A DNA stretch of 40,470 nucleotides, from contig DAHUZP010000017.1 of the NCBI GenBank assembly GCA_027306505.1, forward strand, positions 111,244 to 151,713, read 5' to 3'. The notes beneath the pieces were generated by a model, which saw nothing but the letters and a program-made list of their open reading frames with translations, was not told where the DNA came from and did not search any database. Positions 32,749 through 40,470 of this stretch are shown piece by piece. The translations under genes were made by a program, and so were the position numbers. The stretch comes from Thermoplasmata archaeon (GTDB lineage Archaea; Thermoplasmatota; Thermoplasmata; Lutacidiplasmatales; UBA184). Positions within the stretch are counted from its first letter, which is position 1. Each line of letters starts with the position of its first letter.

Positions 32749-33464
32749 ATCCCCTCCTCCTTTGGGCCTACCTCGGTGCGACGGCCACCCTTGCCCTCGG
32801 GGCACTTCTGATCGCCCACCGGGGCGCAACGCTCCTGCCGCGCCGGTGGAGCCTGCTGCTGGGGGCCTACTTCGCCCTCTGGACCTGCGGTGTGGGGACC
32901 CTCCTGGCGTCGGAGCTGACCGCCCCCTTTGGTCCGTCCTTCTACCTCAGCCCATTCCTCTTCATGGCCTACATGGCGCTCTTGAGCGCGGCCTTCCTCG
33001 CGCTCTTCCTGCTGGTGGTCGACATGGGCTACCGGCACCTGACCCGCCTGCCCTGGATGGGAGGGGCGGCCCTCGCCGCGATCCTGGCGCTCATCAGCGC
33101 CAGCTTCCTCATGCTCGAAAGGTCCTCCGCTCGCGGATACCCCTGGACCTTCTACCTGGCGGTGGAGTGCGCGATGGGTCTCGGCATCGCGACCTTCGCG
33201 CTCATGGCCTACCGTAGCTTCCAGGACTCCCGGGAGGCCGTGCGCCTGTCCACATCGGAACGGCGAGGGTTCGCCATGATGGGGGTCCTGGGCGTCCTGG
33301 GCGGGGGCGGGCTCTTCTTCTACGGAGGGGTTCTCCCGTTTGTCCACTACTCCTCCCCCTTCGACCCCACGGCCACGATCGTGTGGCTCTACATGGTGGG
33401 GGGCTCCGCCATCGCGCTTCTCGTCCTCCTCGAAAGGGTTCGCCGTCTCATTGTCCTCATCTAG
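32745..33464 (+). CDS. seven-helix membrane protein coupled to the radical SAM enzyme
   Basis: A 239-residue integral membrane protein with seven predicted helices (about residues 3-24, 33-55, 67-95, 104-125, 134-158, 175-200 and 210-233) and short loops; there is no other domain. It looks like the sensory membrane module that precedes some histidine kinases, or an exporter/immunity-like protein. Its ATG overlaps the radical SAM stop as ATGA, so the two are translated together. Function is unknown; a role in export, anchoring or sensing the enzyme product is inference. Stop codon is TAG. Confidence 0.85.
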   Translation: MNPLLLWAYLGATATLALGALLIAHRGATLLPRRWSLLLGAYFALWTCGVGTLLASELTAPFGPSFYLSPFLFMAYMALLSAAFLALFLLVVDMGYRHLTRLPWMGGAALAAILALISASFLMLERSSARGYPWTFYLAVECAMGLGIATFALMAYRSFQDSREAVRLSTSERRGFAMMGVLGVLGGGGLFFYGGVLPFVHYSSPFDPTATIVWLYMVGGSAIALLVLLERVRRLIVLI

Positions 33465-33505
33465 CCTCCACTCTCGGTCCCCTTCCCTGACCACCAACCA
33501 CGCAG

Positions 33506-33670
33506 GTGTACAAATCTTACGGGGTGCGCGTCATCACCTCCTGCGGCCACCAGTATCGTCACAGGGTCGAGTTCGACTACGACCCCGAGCGCAAGCAGAC
33601 CCGGACTCCCCTACGTTCCTCGGAGTTGAAAACCGTGGGCCCTCTCCATGAGCGGAAGGCGAACGCTTAG
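33506..33670 (+). CDS. small ORF, possible transposase N-terminal remnant
   Basis: A 54-codon ORF from GTG (33506) to TAG: SYGVRVITSCGHQYRHRVEF, then DYDPERKQTRTPLR and LKTVGPLHERKANA. Codon third positions are strongly GC-rich in the first half, as in real genes. The pattern G-H-x-Y-x-x-x-V-E-F-x-Y-D-P-E ... GPLH resembles the short N-terminal domain before some archaeal DDE transposases, which I recall but cannot check. It would then be a remnant of a second mobile element. After the TAG the same frame stays open to the end of the next small ORF (33862). Confidence 0.45.
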   Translation: MYKSYGVRVITSCGHQYRHRVEFDYDPERKQTRTPLRSSELKTVGPLHERKANA

Positions 33671-33694
33671 GAGGGACCAGGGGCTCGGGGGCCC

Positions 33695-33862
33695 ATGGCA
33701 TCGGGATTCCCCCCCACCGAAGAGGAGGAGCTATGCGAGGCCATTCGTGCCCTCGTACGGAAGGAGTTGTCGCCCGTGAGCTCCTGGGCCCGGGGTTCGA
33801 GTAGCCAGGGGGCGTCGGTGGCCGTCTCGCGTCGGGTCCGAAGCGCCGGACGGCCGCCGTGA
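33695..33862 (+). CDS. small ORF coupled to the DUF835 ATPase gene
   Basis: A 55-codon ORF: MASGFPPTEEEELCEAIRAL as a short acidic helix, then VRKELSPVSSWARG and a basic, serine-rich tail ending SAGRPP. Its TGA overlaps the GTG of the large ATPase gene (GTGA), which suggests translational coupling and is the main argument for a real gene. No close ribosome site is seen. It is in frame with the small ORF before it, separated by eight codons and one TAG. I know no homologue. Confidence 0.4.
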   Translation: MASGFPPTEEEELCEAIRALVRKELSPVSSWARGSSSQGASVAVSRRVRSAGRPP

Positions 33863-36800
33863 CGACGGCTCGAGGGCACGTGGGCTTCCTCGAGCGCCCC
33901 CTCGGCACCCCGCTCGGACGGGATGGCCTCCTCAGGGAACTCGCGGCTTCGCTGGAGGAGCTCGTTTCCTCCGGGCGAGGGAACTCCTGCTACTTGCTCG
34001 GCCCCGAGGGGATCGGCAAGACCACGGTCCTGCGGTGGCTATCCGCGGAGGCTCGTGGCCGCGGCCTCCGTGTGGCGGAGGCCGGGGCGCTGGAGGATCT
34101 GGCCGCTCCGTTCCTTCTCATCGAGCTGCTCTGGCGGGAGCTGAACCGTTCCTCGCGTGCTCGTCGCGACGGAGAGCGCCTCGCGGACCTCCCCACCGAG
34201 CTTCCGGCGGTGGGACTCTTCGTGGAGGCCCACCCCGACACGCTGGTGTTGGCGCTGGGTCAGCTGGGAACCGCCTCCCAAGCCCTCTTGCTGAGCCGGG
34301 AGAAGGAGTCCCGCCTGCGTGCGCGGTATCCGGAACTCCCCCCGTCCACCCAATGTCTCACGCTATCGAAGGGGGGAGCCGACGACGCCGTTGCCCCGAC
34401 GGAGCTGGATGTGCTGGCCGAACGGCTGGAGCAGCATCTGCGAGGTGAACGGGGACGGACCGTCGCCCTGGCCGGGCTCGAGTATCTGGTCACGCAGAAC
34501 GCTTACCTTCCGGTCCTTCGCATGGTCCAGTTCCTCCACGAGGTCGCTCAGGAGCAGCAGGGGCACCTGTTCCTCTCGTTCTCGCCCGGGACCTTCGAGG
34601 GGCGGGAGCGGGCCCTTCTCGAATCCGAAGGGGAGGTGCTCTCGGCGCCCACCCCTGCGCGGGGAGACCGACAACCCTCGGGGTCGGAGCGATTGTCCCC
34701 GTCCCTTCGTCTCATCGAGTACCTGACCGACCTCGAGCGGGAGGCGAGAGCAGGACCCCTGCTCTTGGTCGTGGATGATCTCCAATGGGCGGACGAATCC
34801 TCGCTCCAGGCCCTTCGCCTCCTCGTTCGGGCCTCCCGGCACCTGCCCGTGGTCTGGGCCATGGGACTACGCGACGAACAGGAGGAGAGACCCCCCGGGG
34901 ACCGAGGCTCGCTCCCGTGGGACGCGGTGAAGGACCTGGCTCGAGAGGAGCTCGGCAAGCTCCACGACCTGAAGGGGATCGACGACAACGGAGTGGTGGC
35001 GCTCATCGAGCGCCGGACCGGGGCCAAGGTGAGCCCCCGCGATCGGATCGAGCTGGTAGGGTTCCTGCAGGGCCGGACGCGGGGGAATCCGTACTTCCTC
35101 GAGGAGGTGCTCCACGACCTCTCCGCCACAGGGGTGATTGCCACCCGCGATGGGCACGTGGCCTTTCGCACGGAGCAGCTCCTGAGGGTGGAGCAGGAAC
35201 AGGCTCCGGTCGGGGTCTCCGGCCTCCGACGGCTGCTCTCTCGGAGGCTCGGGGCGTTGGGGAGGGATTTGGAGGCCGTGACCCTCGCGGCCGCTCTGGC
35301 GGGGCAAAGCTTCGAGACCTCCCCGCTTCAGGTCGCCGTGAGCGTGGAGCGTTCCGAACTGGAGGAGCGGCTCGGGGCGCTCGAGCGGGCGGGTGTCGTA
35401 CATCTCTCGGCGGGAGGGCGTGGGGGTAGCTTCACCCAACCCTTGCTCCGAGAGGTCTCCCTTGCAGGGCCGGGTCCTGATCGGGCGGGGATGGCCTCTC
35501 GGATGGTAGATTGGTGGGTCCGATCCCGACCGGAAGAAGAAGAGACCATCGCACGCCTGCTCCGCCAGAGCGGCCGCTCCGAGGAGGCCGTATCCTGGCA
35601 ACGCAAGGCCCTGGAGCGGGCCATCGCCAGCGTCGGACGGCCGGGGGCTTCGCGCCTGCTCGGGGAGCTGATCCGCCTCCAAGAGGCCGCGGGCCATCCT
35701 CCCGCACGGCGGGTGGAAGAGGTTCTGCCGTTGATCGAGGCGATCATATCCCATCCCGGTAGTTCTCGCGGGCTCGTTCCTCTCCTGCAGGAGCTCTCGA
35801 CCCTACCCACCTCGAGGTCCTCGCATCTCCGGGTGCTGGCCTTGGCGGTCCTGCTGCAGGCGGGCTCGGACCCGGCGCGGGCACGCTCGACGTGGGAGAG
35901 GCTGCAGCACGAGCTCTCCTCGGAGGGCGCTCCCCTCGAAGGGAGCCTCCGAGGGCGCTTGGAAGCGGCCCTCTCGCGGCTCCTGCTCCGGGAAGGGGCT
36001 TCGCTCGCGGCGGTCCAAACGGGCCGGAGCGCTTTGGACTCGTTGGGAGATGCTGGGCCCCCATGGCTGCGCTCGCTGACCCTCTACACCATCGGCTGGG
36101 GGCTCCGAAGACTGGACCGCCTCGACGAGGCTTCCGAGGTCGTCGCGCAAGGGAGCGCCTTCGCCCTGCACGAAGGTCTGGACGACCGACTCCCCTCCTT
36201 CGACAATCTGGTCGGGGAGCTCGCCCACGCTCGAGGGGAGCTCGCCGGGGCCCGCGAGGCCTTTGCCCGGGCGATCGCCCGGTCGAAGGTACAAGGGAAC
36301 CTCCCGGATGCCGCCGTGGACCTTCTGAACCTCGCCGGCGTTCTGACCGAACAGGGAGAACTACGCTCCGCCGAAGAGGCGGTCGAGGAAGCGCGCTGGA
36401 TCGCCGACCGCCTCGACCTGCGCCTCCGACTCGCCGTGGCTGCGAGACGGGAGGCCGAGATCCGGCTCCAGGAGGGGAAGCTCTCGGTCGCGCTCGCGCT
36501 CTGCGACTCGTCCATCGCCCGGTACCGGGAGCTGGGCTATCAGCTCGGAGCGGCGGACGTGGAGCTGGTCCGTGCCGAGGTGCTGCTGGCCCAGGGAGAC
36601 CGCGCCGGAGGGGAGGCAGCGCTGGGGGCACTGTCGAGGAGCGACCGGACCCTGGGATTGGGCCAAAGGGTCTGCCTGGCCATCCTCCAGGGGCGCGCTC
36701 TAGAGCTCGCAGGGGACCCCCATGGGGCCCGGGCGAGGCTATCCCACGCGCTTGAGACCGCTCAGGCGGCGGGTGGCCAGTTGAAAGTGGCGCAAGTGCG

Positions 36801-36921
36801 GCTCGCACTCGCCCAATGGGAGCGGTCGCACGGCGACGCGGAGCGAGCGCGTCAGCTCAAGGCGGAGATCTTCGCCGAGTATGCCCGGCTCGGCCTTGCG
36901 CTCCCTCGCGACTGGAGATGA
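33859..36921 (+). CDS. large STAND-like AAA ATPase with inserted DUF835 domain and TPR-like repeats
   Basis: A 1020-residue cytoplasmic signalling ATPase. Walker A is GPEGIGKTT (residues 48-56) and Walker B is LLLVVDDLQWADESS (about 302-315), as in MalT/adenylate-cyclase-associated AAA modules. Between them, residues about 118-262 form a DUF835 domain (RTVALAGLEYLVTQNAYLPVL, LFLSFSPGTFEGRERALLE). RTRGNPYFLEEVL marks the end of the ATPase lid, and residues about 560-1010 are helical TPR-like repeats. No DNA-binding or cyclase domain is attached, so the output is unknown. The GTG start is coupled to the preceding ORF; an in-frame later start would damage the fold. Confidence 0.85.
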   Translation: MTTARGHVGFLERPLGTPLGRDGLLRELAASLEELVSSGRGNSCYLLGPEGIGKTTVLRWLSAEARGRGLRVAEAGALEDLAAPFLLIELLWRELNRSSRARRDGERLADLPTELPAVGLFVEAHPDTLVLALGQLGTASQALLLSREKESRLRARYPELPPSTQCLTLSKGGADDAVAPTELDVLAERLEQHLRGERGRTVALAGLEYLVTQNAYLPVLRMVQFLHEVAQEQQGHLFLSFSPGTFEGRERALLESEGEVLSAPTPARGDRQPSGSERLSPSLRLIEYLTDLEREARAGPLLLVVDDLQWADESSLQALRLLVRASRHLPVVWAMGLRDEQEERPPGDRGSLPWDAVKDLAREELGKLHDLKGIDDNGVVALIERRTGAKVSPRDRIELVGFLQGRTRGNPYFLEEVLHDLSATGVIATRDGHVAFRTEQLLRVEQEQAPVGVSGLRRLLSRRLGALGRDLEAVTLAAALAGQSFETSPLQVAVSVERSELEERLGALERAGVVHLSAGGRGGSFTQPLLREVSLAGPGPDRAGMASRMVDWWVRSRPEEEETIARLLRQSGRSEEAVSWQRKALERAIASVGRPGASRLLGELIRLQEAAGHPPARRVEEVLPLIEAIISHPGSSRGLVPLLQELSTLPTSRSSHLRVLALAVLLQAGSDPARARSTWERLQHELSSEGAPLEGSLRGRLEAALSRLLLREGASLAAVQTGRSALDSLGDAGPPWLRSLTLYTIGWGLRRLDRLDEASEVVAQGSAFALHEGLDDRLPSFDNLVGELAHARGELAGAREAFARAIARSKVQGNLPDAAVDLLNLAGVLTEQGELRSAEEAVEEARWIADRLDLRLRLAVAARREAEIRLQEGKLSVALALCDSSIARYRELGYQLGAADVELVRAEVLLAQGDRAGGEAALGALSRSDRTLGLGQRVCLAILQGRALELAGDPHGARARLSHALETAQAAGGQLKVAQVRLALAQWERSHGDAERARQLKAEIFAEYARLGLALPRDWR

Positions 36922-36958
36922 GGCGCTCGGCTTTCCCCCCTGGACCCCCCTCTTCCTG

Positions 36959-37155
36959 TCATCTCTGTCTCACCAACCCTTCCCCACCCTGAGTGTGCAC
37001 TTCTAATGGGGTACGGACCAGTTCCACGTCCTCCAGACCAGGTTGATGAACTCGTCAGATCCCGCGAGCCGCCCGCGCAGCTTCCGATCACGGAGTTGGA
37101 CCGACACCGCCTCCCCCTCGGCCCGCGACAGGAATCCTCCCGCCCCTTCCACCAT
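36959..37155 (-). pseudogene. frameshifted Sm-like (LSm) protein gene
   Basis: From ATG 37155 the minus strand reads MVEGAGGFLSRAEG, then VSVQLRDRKLRGRLAGSDEF and INLV: a clear Sm1 motif (V-x-L-x-D...R-G-x-L-x-G-x-D-E-x-x-N-L-V). In that frame the protein then ends at TAG 37003 with family-unlike residues. Skipping one base near 37037 restores the expected continuation (NLV then LEDVELVRTPLEV) up to TGA at 36959. One missing base therefore seems to break the gene. The end still lacks a good Sm2 motif (I-R-G). LSm rings bind U-rich RNA in archaea. A sequencing or assembly error is a possible alternative. Confidence 0.6.
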
Positions 37156-37430
37156 CGACCCCGGGTCCAGGCGCCCCGAAGCATCATGCCGTGCCCTCTC
37201 CTCCCACTCCCCGTCGGTCGGTCGGGGGGAGGGGCACCCACCTCGCGGCTCCCCCTCCGCCACCGCAGCGACGGGTCCTCGCCGAAGAGGTGAGGACCTA
37301 CCTGCCTCCTCCCCGCTCCCCCCCCCGCGGGCGCCGCTCCCGCGGGTCCCTCCGTGTTCCGGCCCGCGGACCGAACAAGGGCGTGGTGCGTCACGCCGGG
37401 TGCCCATCACACTCCACCGATCTCGCGGGG

Positions 37431-40367
37431 CTAGGGCGAGGGAGGGGTCCACGGTGGAGGGCCGGGCCCGATCTCCGGACCCGCTGGCGAGGGTGCCCAC
37501 TCGCCCATTCCCGGTTGGGGAGGGCCATCCGGTGAGGGAGCTTCGTCGGTCACGTAGGTCCCCCCCTCCATGGTGCCGTAGGCAGGGGGAGAGGGAGAAG
37601 GGTTGGAAGGCTTTCCGCCACGGCGGCGCCGGGCGATGAGCGCGACCAAGGCCAGCACGACCACGATCGCGACCAGGAGCGCCCACGCCCAGACGGGTAG
37701 GCCCAGGAGGTTCGAGTTCAGGGGAGAGGGCGGGTTCACCGTCAGGGTCGTGTTCGCGGAGGCGCTGCTGCCCGCCGAATCCACCGCGACGACCTCCACC
37801 GTGTAGGCGCCGCCGTCGCTCGGGGTGCAGGACAGCTGGGTCGCGTTGGCCGTCAGACAGCCCGGGGGAAGTCCCAGGTAAGTGATGGCAAGAGGACCCG
37901 CCCCTCCCTGGGCCACCAGGACGATATCGGTCGTCCCGCCGAGGGTGAGGGTCGAGGGGGAACTGCCGAAGCTGGTGATCTTGAGCGGCGGGGAGATGGT
38001 AAGGTTCAGGTCGGTGGTCGCCAGCCCTCCGCCCCGGTCCGTGACGGTCGCGACGAGGGAGTAGGACCCTGCTTGTGTCGGCGTGCAGCTCCAGGAGGAA
38101 GCGTTGGTCGAGGCGCAGCCAGTGGGAAGGCCCGAGTAGCTGTAGGAGTACGGGACCGTTCCCCCGGCGAGACTCAACTGGAGGCCCAGAGGGTCTCCCA
38201 GGTCCAGGGGAAGTCGGACGGCCCGGAACTGAGAGATGCGCAGGGCCGGGTTCACGGTTAGCATGACGGTGGAGGTGGCGAGATACCCCCGGATATCGGT
38301 GACGTTCACATCGACGGTAGCGGTGCCGGCAACGCTCGGGGTGCAAGAGAGGGTCGAGGAGTTTCGCGAGGAGCATCCCCCCGGAAGGCCCCCATAGGCA
38401 TAGGTGAGGGGAGCTACACCGCCCTGGACCGCGGCGGTCAGGACGGTCGGGGTCCCGGCATCCACGGTAGAAGGGGCCGCCTGGAGCGAGGAGACGACGG
38501 GATCGGCCGTCACGGTAAGATTGAGGAACCCGAACGCGGAAGCCCCCACCGCGTCCGTCGCGTTGACCTCCACGCTGAAGTTCCCTGGCAGGGTCGGCGT
38601 GCAGGAGAGGGGGGCGACGCTCGCGCTCGAGCAGCCTCCGGGAAGGCCGGTGTAGCCATAGTGATACGGCGGTGTCCCTCCGGCGACCGAGGTGGAGAAG
38701 GTGACCGCCAGGCCCCGGTCCTGGGGGTCGGCCCAGACGGAGAACGACGGGACGTTCGGGCGGGGGTGCACGGTGAGGGAAAGGCTTCCAGTGGAATACT
38801 TCCCAACACTGTCCGTGACGTTCACCACGACGGTGGAGGTGCCGGGTGCGCTGGGCACGCACGTCAGGGTCGGCTTGTCCACGTTCGAGCATCCCGCGGG
38901 GAGCCCGGTGTAGGTGTAGGTCAGGGGCGGAGCACCCCCCGCGACCGTGACCGACAGGGCGGACCCGACCGACACGTCGGTCACCGGGGGGGAGGCGACG
39001 AAGGAGGTGACCGAGGGGCCGTTCACCACGCTCAGAAGAAGGGTCCCTTGGACCGAGTGCCCGGCGGAGTCGTTGACCCAGACCGCGACGGGGTAGTTCC
39101 CTGTCAGGGTGGGCGTACACGGCAGAGAGGCCGTGTTGCTGGTCGCGCACCCGGGAGGGAGTCCCGCGTAGGCGTAGGAGTACGTCGGGGTCCCTCCCGA
39201 GGCGGACACGGAAAGGGTGGTGGGGAAGCCGTGCTCGACGGGGTTGGGGGTGGCGGTGAGGGAGTTCAGGGCCAGGGGATTCGAAGCCCCCCAGATCCAT
39301 GTGTCGTTATCGTACGGGGGCCCACCTCCGGTCCCGCCACCGTAGAGAAGAACGTAGCCATCCCGTGCGTCAAAGACCTGCCCGGCGCAGCATCGGGCGG
39401 AAGGGGAGGCTGTGGGGGCGAGTTGCGTCCATGTCCCACTCGAGAGCGCCCACGTTTGCCCGCTGGGAACGCCGTTCACGCCTCCGAACAGGAGATCGTA
39501 GCCGTACGCCGGATCGAAGGAGAGCGTTGCACCCTGCCCGGCCGGCGGTCCTGAGGTGATCGCGGACCAAGAGCCTCCCGAGAAGGTCCACACGTCGCCC
39601 AGTGCCCCGAAGTCCCCTCCTCCAAAGAGTACACCGTAACGCGAACTCCCATCCATGGTCCCGGGCGCGCCATTGCGGACAGGCAATGTCGAGGTGAGAG
39701 CGGACCACGTACCGCCCACGAACTTCCAGGTGTCACCGAGGTTTCCGCTCGTGTCGATCCCGCAGCACATGACCACATAGCCGTCCGCCGTGTCGTTGAT
39801 GAGCGTCTCGCCTCGTCGGACGGATGGAGCATGCCCCGCGGTCGTCGTGATGTTGGTCCATCGCCCAGCAGAGAACTTCCACGTGTCGTTGAGCGGAGTG
39901 ATCGCGTTTCCCTGACCGCCGAAGAGCAGCACGTAGCCATCGGCGCTATCGTAAACCATCCCGGCGCCCCACCGGGCAGAAGGGTGGGGCCGCGCCTCAC
40001 TGAGGTTGGTCCATACGCCACCCTGGTATGCCCATGTCTGGTTCGAGAGGGATGCGCAACCGCTCGAAGCACCCAAGCATCCGCCGAAGAGCAGCACGTA
40101 ACCATCCGCCATGTCGTAGGTCATCGCCGGCCAGGTCAGAGCAGGAGGTGAGATCCGTGAGGCATGCAGGGTCCAGGTCGGGGCGAGACTGGTCACCGCG
40201 CTCGAACGTTGGCCCACACGGGGCAGCAGGGGAGTTCCGGAGGTCGCGCGGGAGGTGCCAACGCCCATGGACAGCAGCAGGAGAACGACGACGCCCAAGA
40301 CGAGAAACGAGCAGGACCCTGAACGACCACCTTGAGCCCGTGGCGAGAGCGTGGGAAGCAGCGCCAC
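37431..40367 (-). CDS. surface protein: six Kelch repeats, six Ig-like repeats, C-terminal membrane anchor
   Basis: A 978-residue secreted, membrane-anchored protein. Hydrophobic segment FLVLGVVVLLLLSMGVG (about residues 22-38) is a signal peptide. Residues about 60-360 hold six Kelch-type repeats (DGYVLLFGG and variants), predicted as a beta-propeller. About 370-880 are six Ig-like repeats of some 85 residues, each with GGxxPLxYxYxGLPxGC and a second Cys in SCTP, so one disulfide per repeat is likely. A transmembrane helix (VWAWALLVAIVVVLALVALIA) and a proline-rich tail follow. The start is GTG 40367, 27 bases after a TATA-like patch; a TTG at 40469 is the weak alternative. Likely adhesion or carbohydrate binding. 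Confidence 0.85.
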   Translation of the reverse strand: MALLPTLSPRAQGGRSGSCSFLVLGVVVLLLLSMGVGTSRATSGTPLLPRVGQRSSAVTSLAPTWTLHASRISPPALTWPAMTYDMADGYVLLFGGCLGASSGCASLSNQTWAYQGGVWTNLSEARPHPSARWGAGMVYDSADGYVLLFGGQGNAITPLNDTWKFSAGRWTNITTTAGHAPSVRRGETLINDTADGYVVMCCGIDTSGNLGDTWKFVGGTWSALTSTLPVRNGAPGTMDGSSRYGVLFGGGDFGALGDVWTFSGGSWSAITSGPPAGQGATLSFDPAYGYDLLFGGVNGVPSGQTWALSSGTWTQLAPTASPSARCCAGQVFDARDGYVLLYGGGTGGGPPYDNDTWIWGASNPLALNSLTATPNPVEHGFPTTLSVSASGGTPTYSYAYAGLPPGCATSNTASLPCTPTLTGNYPVAVWVNDSAGHSVQGTLLLSVVNGPSVTSFVASPPVTDVSVGSALSVTVAGGAPPLTYTYTGLPAGCSNVDKPTLTCVPSAPGTSTVVVNVTDSVGKYSTGSLSLTVHPRPNVPSFSVWADPQDRGLAVTFSTSVAGGTPPYHYGYTGLPGGCSSASVAPLSCTPTLPGNFSVEVNATDAVGASAFGFLNLTVTADPVVSSLQAAPSTVDAGTPTVLTAAVQGGVAPLTYAYGGLPGGCSSRNSSTLSCTPSVAGTATVDVNVTDIRGYLATSTVMLTVNPALRISQFRAVRLPLDLGDPLGLQLSLAGGTVPYSYSYSGLPTGCASTNASSWSCTPTQAGSYSLVATVTDRGGGLATTDLNLTISPPLKITSFGSSPSTLTLGGTTDIVLVAQGGAGPLAITYLGLPPGCLTANATQLSCTPSDGGAYTVEVVAVDSAGSSASANTTLTVNPPSPLNSNLLGLPVWAWALLVAIVVVLALVALIARRRRGGKPSNPSPSPPAYGTMEGGTYVTDEAPSPDGPPQPGMGEWAPSPAGPEIGPGPPPWTPPSP

Positions 40368-40388
40368 GGGGCACCGTAGGGCTACCCC

Positions 40389-40402
40389 TAGTTGATAGTC
40401 TT
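40389..40402 (-). promoter_or_regulatory. TATA-like element for the Kelch/Ig protein gene
   Basis: On the minus strand AGACTATCAACTAG is the only A/T-rich patch in the area; its centre is about 27-28 bases before the GTG at 40367, the spacing seen for other leaderless starts in this window. Confidence 0.5.
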
Positions 40403-40470
40403 TGGGTGCTGGATTGCGACGAAGGTTCTCGCGGTCTCGCCGGGCTGCACCTCGGGAGATGCCGACCAAG

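Noticed and set aside
33668-33670. Pyrrolysine-type read-through of the in-frame TAG
   Set aside because: TAG serves as the normal stop of several genes here (for example at 33462-33464 and 7182-7184), and the second ORF has its own ATG, so read-through is not needed.
37003-39300. Long open frame across the Kelch/Ig gene continuing into the LSm motif
   Set aside because: The part over 37431-39300 is a shifted-frame shadow of the Ig-like repeats with arginine/proline-rich nonsense; only the last 50 codons have a meaningful motif.
1-40470. CRISPR arrays
   Set aside because: No regularly spaced identical repeats of 24-40 bases were found; the only spaced repeats are short AACC units and the protein-coding Ig/Kelch repeats.

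Overview
The window is GC-rich (roughly two thirds G+C) DNA that reads as archaeal, most likely a Thermoplasmatota-type lineage. The evidence is a group II chaperonin (thermosome), a cyclic 2,3-diphosphoglycerate synthetase homologue, DUF835 signalling domains, an Sm-like (LSm) relic, a large Kelch/Ig-like surface protein, and several genes whose start codon lies about 27 bases downstream of a TATA-like patch with no leader. The lineage is inferred from gene content only; no rRNA or tRNA gene was recognised.

Layout. 1-3.8 kb: ABC-2 permease, OsmC-type peroxidase, and a stress/energy-sensing group of CBS-pair proteins and a UspA protein. 3.8-7.2 kb: a signalling hub with a receiver-like protein lacking its phospho-acceptor (minus strand, operonic with two CBS proteins), divergent from a PAS histidine kinase and a receiver-DUF835-winged-helix regulator. 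7.3-9.8 kb: a phosphoribosyltransferase convergent with formate-tetrahydrofolate ligase, with hairpins between them. 10-19.1 kb (minus strand): a tightly overlapping group 3b-type NAD(P)-linked [NiFe] hydrogenase operon (beta Fe-S, cyclic-nucleotide-binding domain, gamma flavoprotein, small, large), its maturation genes (endopeptidase, HypA-like, HypC), a hemerythrin-like protein, an EamA transporter and a conserved unknown; a separate unknown gene follows. 19.2-21.8 kb: thermosome and branched-chain aminotransferase. 21.9-26.7 kb: cDPG synthetase homologue, a fourth CBS protein, a small unknown, Hsp20, an alpha/beta hydrolase and a second phosphoribosyltransferase. 26.7-29.4 kb: a 760-base gene-poor stretch and a ClC channel with CBS tail. 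29.5-31.25 kb: an IS66-like insertion with terminal inverted repeats. 31.4-33.5 kb: a radical SAM/SPASM enzyme coupled by ATGA overlap to a seven-helix membrane protein, possibly preceded by a small peptide gene. 33.5-36.9 kb: two small ORFs and a 1020-residue AAA/TPR ATPase carrying an inserted DUF835 domain. 37-40.4 kb: a frameshifted LSm gene and a 978-residue Kelch/Ig-like surface protein.

Together the genes suggest a facultative or microaerobic, hydrogen-cycling heterotroph with strong investment in stress sensing (four CBS-pair proteins, UspA, Hsp20, thermosome, OsmC, hemerythrin). The most novel-looking points are the radical SAM cassette, the DUF835 domain inserted between Walker A and Walker B of a STAND-like ATPase, the cysteine-free HypA, the receiver without its aspartate, and the broken LSm gene.
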